Shown: piece after piece, positions 9,116 through 17,032 of the stretch | Position numbering within the stretch: position 1 is the first letter of the stretch | How the letters are laid out: each line of letters starts with the position of its first letter | NCBI GenBank assembly: GCA_043782755.1 | Contig: JAYWAC010000199.1 | Location: forward strand, 9,789 to 73,788 | DNA: 64,000 nucleotides | Source of the DNA: JADJYF01 sp043782755 | GTDB lineage: Bacteria; Pseudomonadota; Gammaproteobacteria; Ga0077536 | Reading direction: 5' to 3' | The notes under the pieces: generated by a model | Databases searched by the model: none | The model's input: only the letters and a program-made list of their open reading frames with translations | Told to the model about the DNA's origin: nothing | Made by a program: the position numbers and the translations under genes

Positions 9116-10402
9116 TCAAGCGACCAGGCGCACTGGCAATTTGGAAATACCGGAGACATGGGTGTTGCCGATGCGATGGGCCGGCCCCGCCACTTGCAGT
9201 CTGGGCAACACCGGCAGCAAGGCCTTCAGCGCCGAGCGCAGTTCGGCACGCGCGAGGTTGGTGCCGATGCAGAAGTGCGCGCCATAGCCGAAGGCGATGT
9301 GCTCGTTGGGCGTGCGGCCGATGTCAAACCGATAGGGATCATGGAATACCGCGTCGTCGCGATTAGCAGACGGATAGAACATGCATACCGTGTCGCCGGC
9401 CTTGATGCGTGTGCCGTTCAAGTCAAAGTCCTCGGTGCAGGTGCGCAGGAAGCTCACCACCGGCGAAGTCCACCGCAGGATCTCGTCGACCGTGCTGCCG
9501 ATGAGATTCGGATCGGCGCACAATCGATCGCGCTGTGCGGGATGGTCGAGCAGGGCGACCAGGCCACCGACCGTGGCATTGCGCGTGGTGTCGTTGCCGG
9601 CCGCGATCAAGACGAACAGATAGCCGATCAGTTGTTGATCGTTCATGAGCTTGCCCTGTACGCGGGCCGTCACCAGGCGATTGATGAAATCCGACGGTCC
9701 GCCGCCCGGCTTGCGATGTTCGCGAATCAAGTTCTCGAGATACTCACGGAATTCATTGGACTGCCGCTCGGAAGCCTGCACAGGCGTTTCGCCGGGCAGC
9801 ATGTGTTCGGGTTCGACTTCGCCGATCACGGCGCTCGACCATACCAGGATCTGACGCCAGTCATCGGGCGCGAGGCCCATGATCTCGCCGGTCGCGGCGA
9901 GCGGCAGCTTGCAAGCGAGTTCGCGCACGAAGTCGACCGTGCCACGCGCCGCGAGACTCGCCATCAACTCGCCAGTGAACTGCGCGGCCAGGGTGTCGAA
10001 GTGTGCCGCCATGGCACGCATGCAGCCCTGGGTGAAAGCGCCACTGGAAGCCTTCCGCGTCTGACGATGACGCGGGTCGTCCATGAAGACCAGATCCGGC
10101 GGCTCATAGGGATCCCAGCCGCGCTCGGTGCCGAAGGCATCGACGCCACCGCGCCCGAGCTCAACTTCATGCTTCAAGGTCAGACGCAGGCGCGGCCCCC
10201 CATTGATAAAGACGCGCGGGTGACCGGAGATGGTCATCACATCGGCATGGCGCGTGATAGCCCAGAACGGCTCGACGTCGTCGCGTTCATACCAATGGAT
10301 GGGCGCTTCCTGACGAAGCAGATCCCAGGCCGCCCACGGAAAGCCACGCTCCGCATAGAGACTGGGCGTGTGTATGTCGATGGTCTTGAGATCGAGAGCC
10401 AT
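9116..10402 (-). CDS. Cytochrome P450
   Basis: 428 residues, soluble bacterial class I P450. Visible motifs are the I-helix oxygen-activating AAGNDTTRN (near residues 267-275), the K-helix ExxR (EILR), and the haem-binding loop FGYGAHFCIGTNLAR with the thiolate cysteine. Overall pattern resembles the CYP124/125/142-like group that hydroxylates terpenoid and sterol side chains, by recollection and without alignment. The ATG at 10402 has a strong GGGAGGAG site 7 bases upstream. It is the first gene of a minus-strand run with the haem-c quinoprotein, which could oxidise the alcohol it makes. No ferredoxin or ferredoxin reductase is encoded nearby, so electrons must come from elsewhere. A 23-base inverted repeat at 10525-10547 is a candidate operator. 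Confidence 0.95.
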   Translation of the reverse strand: MALDLKTIDIHTPSLYAERGFPWAAWDLLRQEAPIHWYERDDVEPFWAITRHADVMTISGHPRVFINGGPRLRLTLKHEVELGRGGVDAFGTERGWDPYEPPDLVFMDDPRHRQTRKASSGAFTQGCMRAMAAHFDTLAAQFTGELMASLAARGTVDFVRELACKLPLAATGEIMGLAPDDWRQILVWSSAVIGEVEPEHMLPGETPVQASERQSNEFREYLENLIREHRKPGGGPSDFINRLVTARVQGKLMNDQQLIGYLFVLIAAGNDTTRNATVGGLVALLDHPAQRDRLCADPNLIGSTVDEILRWTSPVVSFLRTCTEDFDLNGTRIKAGDTVCMFYPSANRDDAVFHDPYRFDIGRTPNEHIAFGYGAHFCIGTNLARAELRSALKALLPVLPRLQVAGPAHRIGNTHVSGISKLPVRLVA

Positions 10403-10524
10403 GCCGTCGCTCCTCCCTAAATTGTGCTTGCACGTTCGAAGGCACTGGACGGATGGAGATCCGTCAGCTCCCCGCCTTCGGGTGATGCGTCAACGGGCAA
10501 CGATGCGGCTTTGATGTGGGGCTG

Positions 10525-10547
10525 GACTATCCCCCATTGGGGTAGTC
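10525..10547. promoter_or_regulatory. Inverted repeat upstream of P450, candidate operator
   Basis: GACTA-T-CCCC, a CATT loop, then GGGGTAGTC: nine-base arms with a single bulged T, 123-145 bases upstream of the P450 start codon. The TACCCC half-site resembles the heptamers bound by NarL/FixJ-type regulators, but no such regulator is encoded in the window. The repeat is seen directly; its function is inferred. Confidence 0.4.
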
Positions 10548-10704
10548 GAGCGATGGGGGAGATATCTGGCGAGAATCGGATACCGTTCTTGGCAAGGCTT
10601 GCGGATCGCCCTTACGGGGAGTAACTGCTCAGATCGCTGGATGGATCTAATGATATGGCCGTAGAGGATCAAATGTTATCGACGCTAGTTATCTATAAAT
10701 TTAT

Positions 10705-10716
10705 TCCTGTACAGGA
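10705..10716. promoter_or_regulatory. Perfect 12-base palindrome TCCTGTACAGGA
   Basis: A perfect dyad inside the AT-rich part of the 10.4-11.0 kb gap, about 300 bases from the P450 start. Such a dyad could be a dimeric repressor site, but no adjacent regulator gene supports this. Confidence 0.25.
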
Positions 10717-11030
10717 GTATAGAGACATTGGCTTTCGACTGATTTTCTCGTTTTAGTCGGCATCTCGTTGATTAAATTTCCCGTACGAGCTGAATCATTT
10801 CTATCTCCGAAAACGCGTCTCGAATGGTGTTGAACAGGAATATCGATGAAGGGGCGTGGCAGAGTCATAGCCCTGAGATCCAATCCTTGCGGTACACGGA
10901 TGGCCCCGTCCCGACCTGGGCCAGGGTCAACTGCAAATCACAAGTAGCGAAATGAAGAAGCGAGAGGGTGGCAAGGGTCCCCCTACCCTCACCCGATCAA
11001 CTCAATACGTCTGCAAGCTCGCTGGCGAGC

Positions 11031-13016
11031 TCAGTCCTGAGATGCCAGGCCGACCAGCACGGTGCCGCCCTGGACGGTATCGCCGACCGCGACACCGAGG
11101 CTTGTCACGACGCCATCGCGGGGCGCACAGAGGGTGTGCACGAGCTTCATGGCTTCGAGAATTGCGACCGGCATCCCGGCGCTGACGACCTGCCCGACTT
11201 TGACCAGCAAGCCGGTGACGATGCCCGGCAGCGCCGCTCGCACATCGTCCGCCGCGTGGCTGAGGTCGCTGTCGGCGGCGCGGGCTCGCAGCGCCGATAA
11301 CACGCGCAAGCGCAGCCACTGACCCGCGCACCACAGAGTGACCTCGTCCGCTGCACGACGGACCTGGTAGCGCCGCGCGCCACACAGCAAAACCAGCCCC
11401 CCCTGCTCGGCCTCATAGCGCCGCACATGGTCGTCCAAATGACATTCGACGACGCGCTCACTGCGACAGATCAGCACCACATCGCGACGCATCTCGCCCT
11501 CGGCGACCTGCACGGCAAAACTCGCCGGACGCCCGGCTTGTGTGGTCAGCCGCAGGCCCTGACCGGCGTCCAGCGGACGGTCGGAGGCGTGGCGGGCGAC
11601 CTCATGGAAATACCAGGCAGCGGCCGCCGCGCCCAGACGTTCGAGCTGTAGGTGGATGGCAGGCTGCCAGCCCGTCGGGAAGGCATCGGTGAGAAAGCCC
11701 GTGGTCAATATTTCGTCAAAGGCAGGCAGGTCGAGAATGGCCGCCAGCCAGGCCTGGTTGGTCTGCACGCCCTCGATGCGCATGCTCTGCACGCCGAGAC
11801 GCAAGCGCTGCACGGCCGCTTCGCGCGTGCCGCCGAGCGCGATGAGCTTGGCCAACATCGAATCGTAATGCGGCGTGACCTCGCTCTCGGCGTCGATGCC
11901 ACTGTCGACCCGCAAGCCCGGCAGGTCCGGCTCGGCGTAGGCCAACAGCGGCCCGCAGGAGCTTTGGTAGTCCTTGTCCGGCACTTCGGCATTGATGCGT
12001 GCTTCCAATGCCCAGCCGCTGCGGTGGATCTGATCCTGCGTGAAAGGCAGCGACTCACCGAGCGCGCTGCGAATCTGGGCTTCGACCAGATCGACGCCGG
12101 TAGTCAGCTCCGTGACCGGGTGCTCGACCTGCAAGCGCGTATTCATTTCAAGGAAATAAGGTCCATCACCACGCTCGGCATCCAGCACGAATTCGACTGT
12201 GCCGGCCGAGTCGTAGGCGATCGCATGGCCAAGCGCCAGCGCGGCCTCAAACAAACGCGCGCGTACCATTTCACTCAGATGATGGGCCGGCGCTTCTTCG
12301 ATGACCTTCTGATAATTGCGTTGTATCGAGCATTCGCGTTCAAACAGATGCACCAGCGCACCGTGGCGATCGCCCAGCAACTGCACTTCGAGATGTCGAG
12401 GACGTGTAATACAGCGCTCGAGCAGCATGCGCTCGTCACCAAACGCCGCGCGTGCTTCAGCGCGGGCCGTGGCGAGCTGGCTGGCGAATTCATGGTGCGC
12501 ATCGACGCGGCGCAAGCCCTTGCCGCCGCCACCGGCGCTGGCTTTGATCAGGAGCGGATAACCGAGCAGTTCGGCCTCGGCGGCCAAACGCGCAGCGCTT
12601 TGCTCGTCGCCGTCGTAGCCGGGGACACAGGCAACACCTGCTGCGCGCGCTAGACGCTTGCTTTCGATCTTCGAGCCCATGCGCGCGATGGCGTCGCGAT
12701 GCGGCCCGATGAAGACGATGCCGGCTGCTGCACAGGCGTCGATCAATTCGAGTTTCTCCGACAGGAAGCCATAGCCGGGGTGGATGGCCTGCGCGCCGCT
12801 AGCGACGGCGGCCTCGATAATCGCCTGGGCATTGAGATAGGACTCACGCGCCGGTGCCGGCCCGATGCGCACCGCGCTGTCGGCCTCGCGCACATGGCGG
12901 GCGTTGCTATCAGCATCGGAATAGACAGCGATGGCGTGGATGCCGAGCTTGCGACAGCTGCGAATTACGCGGCAGGCAATCTCGCCACGATTGGCGATGA
13001 GCAGGCGACTGAACAT
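11031..13016 (-). CDS. Biotin-dependent acyl-CoA carboxylase, alpha subunit
   Basis: 661 residues combining biotin carboxylase and the biotin carrier domain. It carboxylates its own biotin using ATP and bicarbonate. The N-terminus (FSRLLIANRGEIACRVIRS) is the canonical biotin carboxylase start; the ATP-grasp loop KASAGGGGKGLR, the EMNTRLQVEHPVTE active-site segment and a C-terminal carrier domain with EAMKLVH (biotinyl lysine) are visible. The usual carrier motif is EAMKM, so Leu replaces Met. The domain architecture matches 3-methylcrotonyl-CoA and geranyl-CoA carboxylases (LiuD/AtuF type). ATG at 13016, 6 bases after the beta-subunit stop, so the two are coupled. With the isovaleryl-type dehydrogenase next door this points to leucine/isovalerate or acyclic terpenoid breakdown. 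Propionyl-CoA specificity is less likely but not excluded. Confidence 0.93.
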   Translation of the reverse strand: MFSRLLIANRGEIACRVIRSCRKLGIHAIAVYSDADSNARHVREADSAVRIGPAPARESYLNAQAIIEAAVASGAQAIHPGYGFLSEKLELIDACAAAGIVFIGPHRDAIARMGSKIESKRLARAAGVACVPGYDGDEQSAARLAAEAELLGYPLLIKASAGGGGKGLRRVDAHHEFASQLATARAEARAAFGDERMLLERCITRPRHLEVQLLGDRHGALVHLFERECSIQRNYQKVIEEAPAHHLSEMVRARLFEAALALGHAIAYDSAGTVEFVLDAERGDGPYFLEMNTRLQVEHPVTELTTGVDLVEAQIRSALGESLPFTQDQIHRSGWALEARINAEVPDKDYQSSCGPLLAYAEPDLPGLRVDSGIDAESEVTPHYDSMLAKLIALGGTREAAVQRLRLGVQSMRIEGVQTNQAWLAAILDLPAFDEILTTGFLTDAFPTGWQPAIHLQLERLGAAAAAWYFHEVARHASDRPLDAGQGLRLTTQAGRPASFAVQVAEGEMRRDVVLICRSERVVECHLDDHVRRYEAEQGGLVLLCGARRYQVRRAADEVTLWCAGQWLRLRVLSALRARAADSDLSHAADDVRAALPGIVTGLLVKVGQVVSAGMPVAILEAMKLVHTLCAPRDGVVTSLGVAVGDTVQGGTVLVGLASQD

Positions 13017-13022
13017 CGCGCT

Positions 13023-14615
13023 TTACATCCGATAAACCGGGCTAGGGCCTTCAAAACGCGGCGTGCTGGCGTCGGCCAATTCCAGGCAGATGCCGAGCAC
13101 GTCGCGGGTTTGGCCAGGCTCGATGATGCCGTCGTCCCACAGCCGCGCGGTGGCGTAGTACGGATCGCTCTGGGTGTCGAACTGTTGGCGAGTCTGGGCC
13201 TCGAGTTCCGCCAGCGCGGCCTCATCGGCATCGCCCTTCAAAGACGCCCGCCTGAGATCGAGGAGCACATTGCTGGCGACATCGGCGCTCATGGTCGCGA
13301 TGCGACTGTTCGGCCAGGTGAACAGGAAACGTGGCGCGAATCCGCGCCCGCTCATGCCGTAGTTACCGGCCCCGTAGCTGCCGCCGATCATGACGGTGAA
13401 ACGCGGTACGCGCGCTGTGGCCATGGCATAGACCAGCTTGGCTGAATGCTTGGCGATGCCGCCGCGCTCGGCTTCGGTGCCGACCATGAAGCCGGTGATG
13501 TTCTGTAGGAACAGCAGCGGAATACGTCGCTGATTACACAGCTCGATAAAATGCGCGCCCTTCAAGGACGACTCCGAGAACAGCACACCGTTGTTGGCGA
13601 GAATGCCGACCGGATAGCCGTGTACATGGGCGAAGGTGCAGATAAGAGTAGCGCCGTATTCCGGCTTGAATTCCTGCATTTCGCTGGCGTCGACCAGGCG
13701 CGCGATCACTTCGCGCACATCGTAGGGCTGCTTGAGATCGGTGCCGACGATGCCGCCGATCTCGGCGGCGTCGAACTTCGGCGCGCGTACCGCCTGACGC
13801 GTGGCGTGGCCCGCGCGCGGCCAATTCAGATGGGCGACGATATCGCGCAGCTTGGCCAGCGCCTCATGTTCATTCATGGCGAGATAATCGGTGACACCCG
13901 AGACCCGCGCATGCATGGCCGCGCCACCCAAGGTTTCGCCATCAACCACTTCGCCGATCGCGGCCTTGACGATGGGCGGACCACCGAGATGAATGCGGCC
14001 AGTGCCGTCGACCATCACCGACTCGTCGGACAAGGCCGGAATATAGGCGCCGCCCGCCGTGCAGCCGCCAAACACCGCAGACAACTGCGGCAGGCCATCG
14101 GCGCTCATGCGGCACTGGTGATAGAAGGTCGTGCCGAAGTGGCCGTAGTCGGGAAAGACGCGGTCCTGCTCGGGCAGAAACGCGCCGCCGCAATCGACCA
14201 GGTAAAGACAGGGCAGGCGATTTTCCCAGGCGACCTCCTGGGCGCGCACGTGTTTGCGCACGGTCTCGGCGAAGAAGCTGCCACCCTTCACCGTCGCGTC
14301 GTTGGCAATCAACATGCAGGGCACGCCGCTGACGCGACCGATGCCGGTCACCACGCCGGCCGCCGGCACCTCGTTACCATACAGACCGAAGCCCGCCAGT
14401 GCCGACAATTCGAGAAAGGGACTACCGGCGTCGAGTAAGAGATCGATACGATCGCGCACCGGCAACTTGCCGCGCTCGAGATGACGTGCGCGCAACTTCT
14501 CGCCGCCGCCTGCGATAGCCCAGGCCATGCGCTCACGCAATTGCTCTAACAGCGTCGCATAGCTTGCGGCATTGCGCGTGAAGGTCTGCGCACGAACGTC
14601 GATACGGCTGATCAT
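13023..14615 (-). CDS. Acyl-CoA carboxylase beta subunit (carboxyltransferase)
   Basis: 530 residues, usual length for the family. It transfers CO2 from carboxybiotin to an acyl-CoA. The N-terminus ending in GGGEKLRARHLERGKL, the ELSALAGFGLYGNEVPAAG block, the oxyanion-type VFGGCTAGGAYIPALSD region, and C-terminal GGSYGAGNYGMSGR all match methylcrotonyl-CoA/geranyl-CoA carboxylase beta subunits (LiuB/AtuC). The ATG at 14615 is chosen because the family N-terminus aligns there, although no strong ribosome site is seen; a GTG at 14663 is possible but adds unrelated residues. It is the first gene of a two-gene operon with the alpha subunit and diverges from the acyl-CoA dehydrogenase at 14704, with which it probably shares a pathway. 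Confidence 0.93.
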   Translation of the reverse strand: MISRIDVRAQTFTRNAASYATLLEQLRERMAWAIAGGGEKLRARHLERGKLPVRDRIDLLLDAGSPFLELSALAGFGLYGNEVPAAGVVTGIGRVSGVPCMLIANDATVKGGSFFAETVRKHVRAQEVAWENRLPCLYLVDCGGAFLPEQDRVFPDYGHFGTTFYHQCRMSADGLPQLSAVFGGCTAGGAYIPALSDESVMVDGTGRIHLGGPPIVKAAIGEVVDGETLGGAAMHARVSGVTDYLAMNEHEALAKLRDIVAHLNWPRAGHATRQAVRAPKFDAAEIGGIVGTDLKQPYDVREVIARLVDASEMQEFKPEYGATLICTFAHVHGYPVGILANNGVLFSESSLKGAHFIELCNQRRIPLLFLQNITGFMVGTEAERGGIAKHSAKLVYAMATARVPRFTVMIGGSYGAGNYGMSGRGFAPRFLFTWPNSRIATMSADVASNVLLDLRRASLKGDADEAALAELEAQTRQQFDTQSDPYYATARLWDDGIIEPGQTRDVLGICLELADASTPRFEGPSPVYRM

Positions 14616-14703
14616 TGAGTAACGCAGTGTTCGATTGACACGAGGGTGAATGCGCCTGGACACTGCCTAAGGATTTTAGGAATTGCAAGCTTCGGAGTCT
14701 TCG

Positions 14704-15873
14704 ATGACAGTTGATCACAGTAGCGCCGCCTGGCCTTATTTCAGCGCCGAACACGAGATGCTGCGCACGACTCTGCGTCGCTTCATTGCCGAGCGCGTCT
14801 TGCCACACGCCGATGCCTGGGAAGAAGCTGGCATGGTGCCGCGCGAGATCCTGCGCGAGATGGGTTCTTTAGGTCTGCTCGGCATCCGCTACTCAGCGCA
14901 ATATGGCGGCAGTGAGATGGATACGCTCGCCACCGCCTTGCTCGCCGAGGAACTCGGTCGCTCTTCCTATGGCGGTTATGCTGTCACGGTGCTGGTGCAC
15001 ACCGACATGGCGAGCCCGCATCTGCATCATGCCGGCAATAAAGAACAGCTCGCGCGCTACATGCCCGACATCATCGCCGGCAAGCGCATCGCGGCAGTCG
15101 CCATGACCGAGGCCGATGCCGGCTCTGATCTGGCCGGCATGCGTACCACCGCGCGTCGCGCAGGTGACGAGTGGGTATTGAATGGCGCCAAGATGTTCAT
15201 CACCAACGGCGTCTATGGCGACATCTATTTCGTCGCTGCCAAGACTGGCGCGCCGGGCCGCAATCGCGACATCTCGATGTTCATCGTCGAGAAGGGCACG
15301 CCGGGCTTCAGCGTCGCACGCCCATTGAAGAAGCATGGCTGGCTGTCCAGCGACACGGCCGAGCTCCATTTCGACAATTGCCGCATTCCGGTCGCCAATC
15401 TGCTCGGCGAAGAGAACCGTGGTTTCTACTCCCTCATGCGCAATCTGCAGAACGAGCGCATCGTGCTGGGCGCGCAGTCCATGGGTGAAGCAGTGCGCGC
15501 CATCGAGCTCGCCGTGGAATGGACCACCCAGCGCCAGGCTTTCGGCAGCACCTTGTGGGACAAACAAACCATCCGCCAGCGCCTTGCAATGCGCAGTGCC
15601 CAAGTCGAAGCCTGTCGCTCGCTGATCTTCAATACCGCCTGGCGCGATGCCCAGGGTCAACAGGTCACCAAGGAAGTGTCGATGGTCAAAGCCCTGGCCG
15701 GTACTCTGGTCAACGAAGTGATGTACGACTGCCTGCAGTTCCACGGTGGCATGGGCTATATGCGCGAATCGGCCATCGAACGCATGACCCGCGACGCGCG
15801 CGTGCAATCCATCGGCGGCGGCGCGACGGAGGTGATGCTGGAAGAAGTGGCCAAGCGCATGGTGCCGCCATGA
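14704..15873 (+). CDS. Acyl-CoA dehydrogenase, isovaleryl/citronellyl-type
   Basis: 389 residues. FAD-dependent alpha,beta-dehydrogenation of an acyl-CoA. The FAD-binding segment MTEADAGSDLAGMRT and the C-terminal GGMGYMRESAIERMTRDAR are typical. The C-terminal YEGT-type Glu is absent (IGGGATEVM), but the helix segment NERIVLGAQSMG has a Glu where isovaleryl-CoA dehydrogenases carry their catalytic base, so the enzyme should be active and belongs to that branch. ATG at 14704 with GGAG upstream. It diverges from the carboxylase beta gene: dehydrogenation to an enoyl-CoA followed by gamma-carboxylation is the Liu/Atu logic. An ABM monooxygenase follows 52 bases downstream. Confidence 0.93.
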   Translation: MTVDHSSAAWPYFSAEHEMLRTTLRRFIAERVLPHADAWEEAGMVPREILREMGSLGLLGIRYSAQYGGSEMDTLATALLAEELGRSSYGGYAVTVLVHTDMASPHLHHAGNKEQLARYMPDIIAGKRIAAVAMTEADAGSDLAGMRTTARRAGDEWVLNGAKMFITNGVYGDIYFVAAKTGAPGRNRDISMFIVEKGTPGFSVARPLKKHGWLSSDTAELHFDNCRIPVANLLGEENRGFYSLMRNLQNERIVLGAQSMGEAVRAIELAVEWTTQRQAFGSTLWDKQTIRQRLAMRSAQVEACRSLIFNTAWRDAQGQQVTKEVSMVKALAGTLVNEVMYDCLQFHGGMGYMRESAIERMTRDARVQSIGGGATEVMLEEVAKRMVPP

Positions 15874-15925
15874 GCCATGGCTGCGTGCGTATGCTGAATC
15901 AGAACGCCAACGAAGAGGAAAAGCG

Positions 15926-16219
15926 ATGAGCTGCCAGGTGATACTCGAATTCAATGCCAAGCCCGACTGCGTGGAGAAAGTGCGCGCGTGGTTGAAAGGC
16001 GTGCTGCCCGACACGCGCTCCTTTGCTGGTTGCGTGACGTTGCACGTGATCCAGAACCAGGAAGACCCGACCGGTATCGTGATTGTCGAGCAATGGGACA
16101 GTCGCCAGCACTACGAGAAATATCTCGCCTGGCGCACCGAGCGCGGCGACATGGTCGAGTTCGGCGCGATGATGGCGGGACCACCGAATATTCGCTTTTT
16201 TGATTATTTCCGAGTGTAA
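15926..16219 (+). CDS. Antibiotic-biosynthesis-monooxygenase (ABM) domain protein
   Basis: 97 residues, the size of a single ABM domain, a dimeric ferredoxin-like fold found in cofactor-independent quinol monooxygenases and also in proteins of unknown role. The pattern FNAKPDCVEKVRAWL, then VTLHVIQNQEDP and VIVEQWDSRQHYEKYLAWR, with a C-terminal GPPNIRFFDYF, is typical. ATG at 15926 with GAGGAA upstream. It is co-directional with the acyl-CoA dehydrogenase and probably on its transcript, which ends at the hairpin 16226-16270. Family membership is solid; quinol oxidation is only one possible function. Confidence 0.82.
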   Translation: MSCQVILEFNAKPDCVEKVRAWLKGVLPDTRSFAGCVTLHVIQNQEDPTGIVIVEQWDSRQHYEKYLAWRTERGDMVEFGAMMAGPPNIRFFDYFRV

Positions 16220-16225
16220 AACCGT

Positions 16226-16270
16226 GGCGCCCTGTAGGTGCGACCATTCGCACATCCCTTGCAGGGCGCC
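16226..16270. terminator. Large nested hairpin (REP-type) between convergent genes
   Basis: Outer arms GGCGCCCTG (16226-16234) and CAGGGCGCC (16262-16270) are perfectly complementary. They enclose the REP palindrome GTGCGA-CCAT-TCGCAC (16238-16253). It lies between the convergent ABM and cupin genes and can act as a bidirectional terminator, although no T-run follows. Confidence 0.6.
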
Positions 16271-16282
16271 TTACCGCCTTGT

Positions 16283-16777
16283 CTACTTCTCCTGAAAATC
16301 CCCCGGCCACTTGTCGCGCCAGTCGTGCTCGAAATCGGCGACCGTCACGGCGCGCTTCAAGCTCAGATCGTCGTTCAGCAATTCGTAGATCACATCGGTC
16401 TCGCTGCGCATGCCGAAGAAGATGATGGCCTGTTCGTGGCCCGCGCCTTCGATATGTACTTCGCCTTCACCGCCGTGGGAATAGCTGCCGGCCGGCTTGA
16501 CCTTCACCACTTCGCCGCCGTTGATCTGCTCACGCACGCGTAGCTCGCCTTCCAGCACCAGGGTCGAAGTGCAGGCCGCGTGGCGGTGATACATACACTG
16601 ACCTTCGGCCTCGAACTTGACCAGCATGTCGGCGGTGCGCGCCGCGACATCGACGCTCAGAATCCGGTAATAGGTGCCGGGCGTGAAAAACTTGTGCCAC
16701 TCGACGGTGCTGGTGTCGTATTTGAAACCTGCTTTGTCGACGCTGCTGACGGCCTGTGCGGCGGCGTTATTACTCAT
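16283..16777 (-). CDS. Cupin-domain protein
   Basis: 164 residues with a single cupin barrel. The metal-binding His pair of the first cupin motif is seen in MYHRHAACTSTLVLEGEL, and the second motif region reads PAGSYSHGGEGEVHIEG. It could be a small dioxygenase or isomerase of the RmlC/ChrR-like cupins; the substrate is unknown. The ATG at 16777 has GGGGA about 9 bases upstream. Longer in-frame starts would translate the REP palindrome at 16791-16815 and are rejected. The gene is isolated, with REP elements on both sides, and converges on the ABM gene. Confidence 0.75.
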   Translation of the reverse strand: MSNNAAAQAVSSVDKAGFKYDTSTVEWHKFFTPGTYYRILSVDVAARTADMLVKFEAEGQCMYHRHAACTSTLVLEGELRVREQINGGEVVKVKPAGSYSHGGEGEVHIEGAGHEQAIIFFGMRSETDVIYELLNDDLSLKRAVTVADFEHDWRDKWPGDFQEK

Positions 16778-16790
16778 AATCGTAGTCCCC

Positions 16791-16868
16791 TGTGGGTGCG
16801 ACCATTCGCACATTGAAATTGATCATCTCGGTCCCCGTTTTGGAATGAAGGTGCGAATGGTCGCACCT
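16791..16868. repeat. Pair of inverted REP-like palindromes (BIME-like)
   Basis: GTGCGACCATTCGCAC at 16796-16811 and its exact reverse complement GTGCGAATGGTCGCAC at 16851-16866, the latter within an eight-base-arm hairpin AGGTGCGA-ATGG-TCGCACCT (16849-16868). The head-to-head pair is the layout of a bacterial interspersed mosaic element. The same core is at 16238-16253. It sits upstream of both the cupin and the quinoprotein genes. Confidence 0.7.
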
Positions 16869-17032
16869 ACACGGGTCGCGCGACGACATTCGTACGACCA
16901 GGCGCTTACCGAGAACGCTGCCTGCCATTCTAACGCCTGATCCGCCCGACGCCGCCAGATCCGTCATCGGCAGGCAGCGCCGTCACGCTCTGCTAGAGTG
17001 CCGCTACTCCATCTTCACGGGCAGGCCACACC

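Larger units (their letters stand above)
10403..11030. other. Long intergenic region, partly AT-rich
   Basis: This 628-base stretch between the P450 start and the carboxylase alpha stop holds no convincing gene. Short frames on both strands lack ribosome sites and family signatures. The centre (about 10640-10840) is visibly richer in A and T than anything around it. It holds an inverted repeat at 10525-10547 and a perfect 12-base palindrome at 10705-10716. The part next to the P450 probably contains its promoter; the rest may be decayed sequence or an acquired fragment. Confidence 0.5.

Noticed and set aside
9158..10420. A 420-codon plus-strand frame opposite the P450
   Set aside because: The minus strand carries all P450 motifs; the antisense translation resembles no family.
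11016..11031. AGCTCGC-TG-GCGAGCT as a terminator of the carboxylase operon
   Set aside because: Two-base loop, overlaps the stop codon and has no T-run.
15800..15850. Missing YEGT-type Glu in the 14704 acyl-CoA dehydrogenase as an inactivating change
   Set aside because: A Glu is present in the NERIVL helix segment used by isovaleryl-CoA dehydrogenases, so the enzyme is likely active.
16778..16813. N-terminal extension of the cupin gene (MCEWSHPQG...)
   Set aside because: It translates a REP palindrome; the ATG at 16777 has its own ribosome site.
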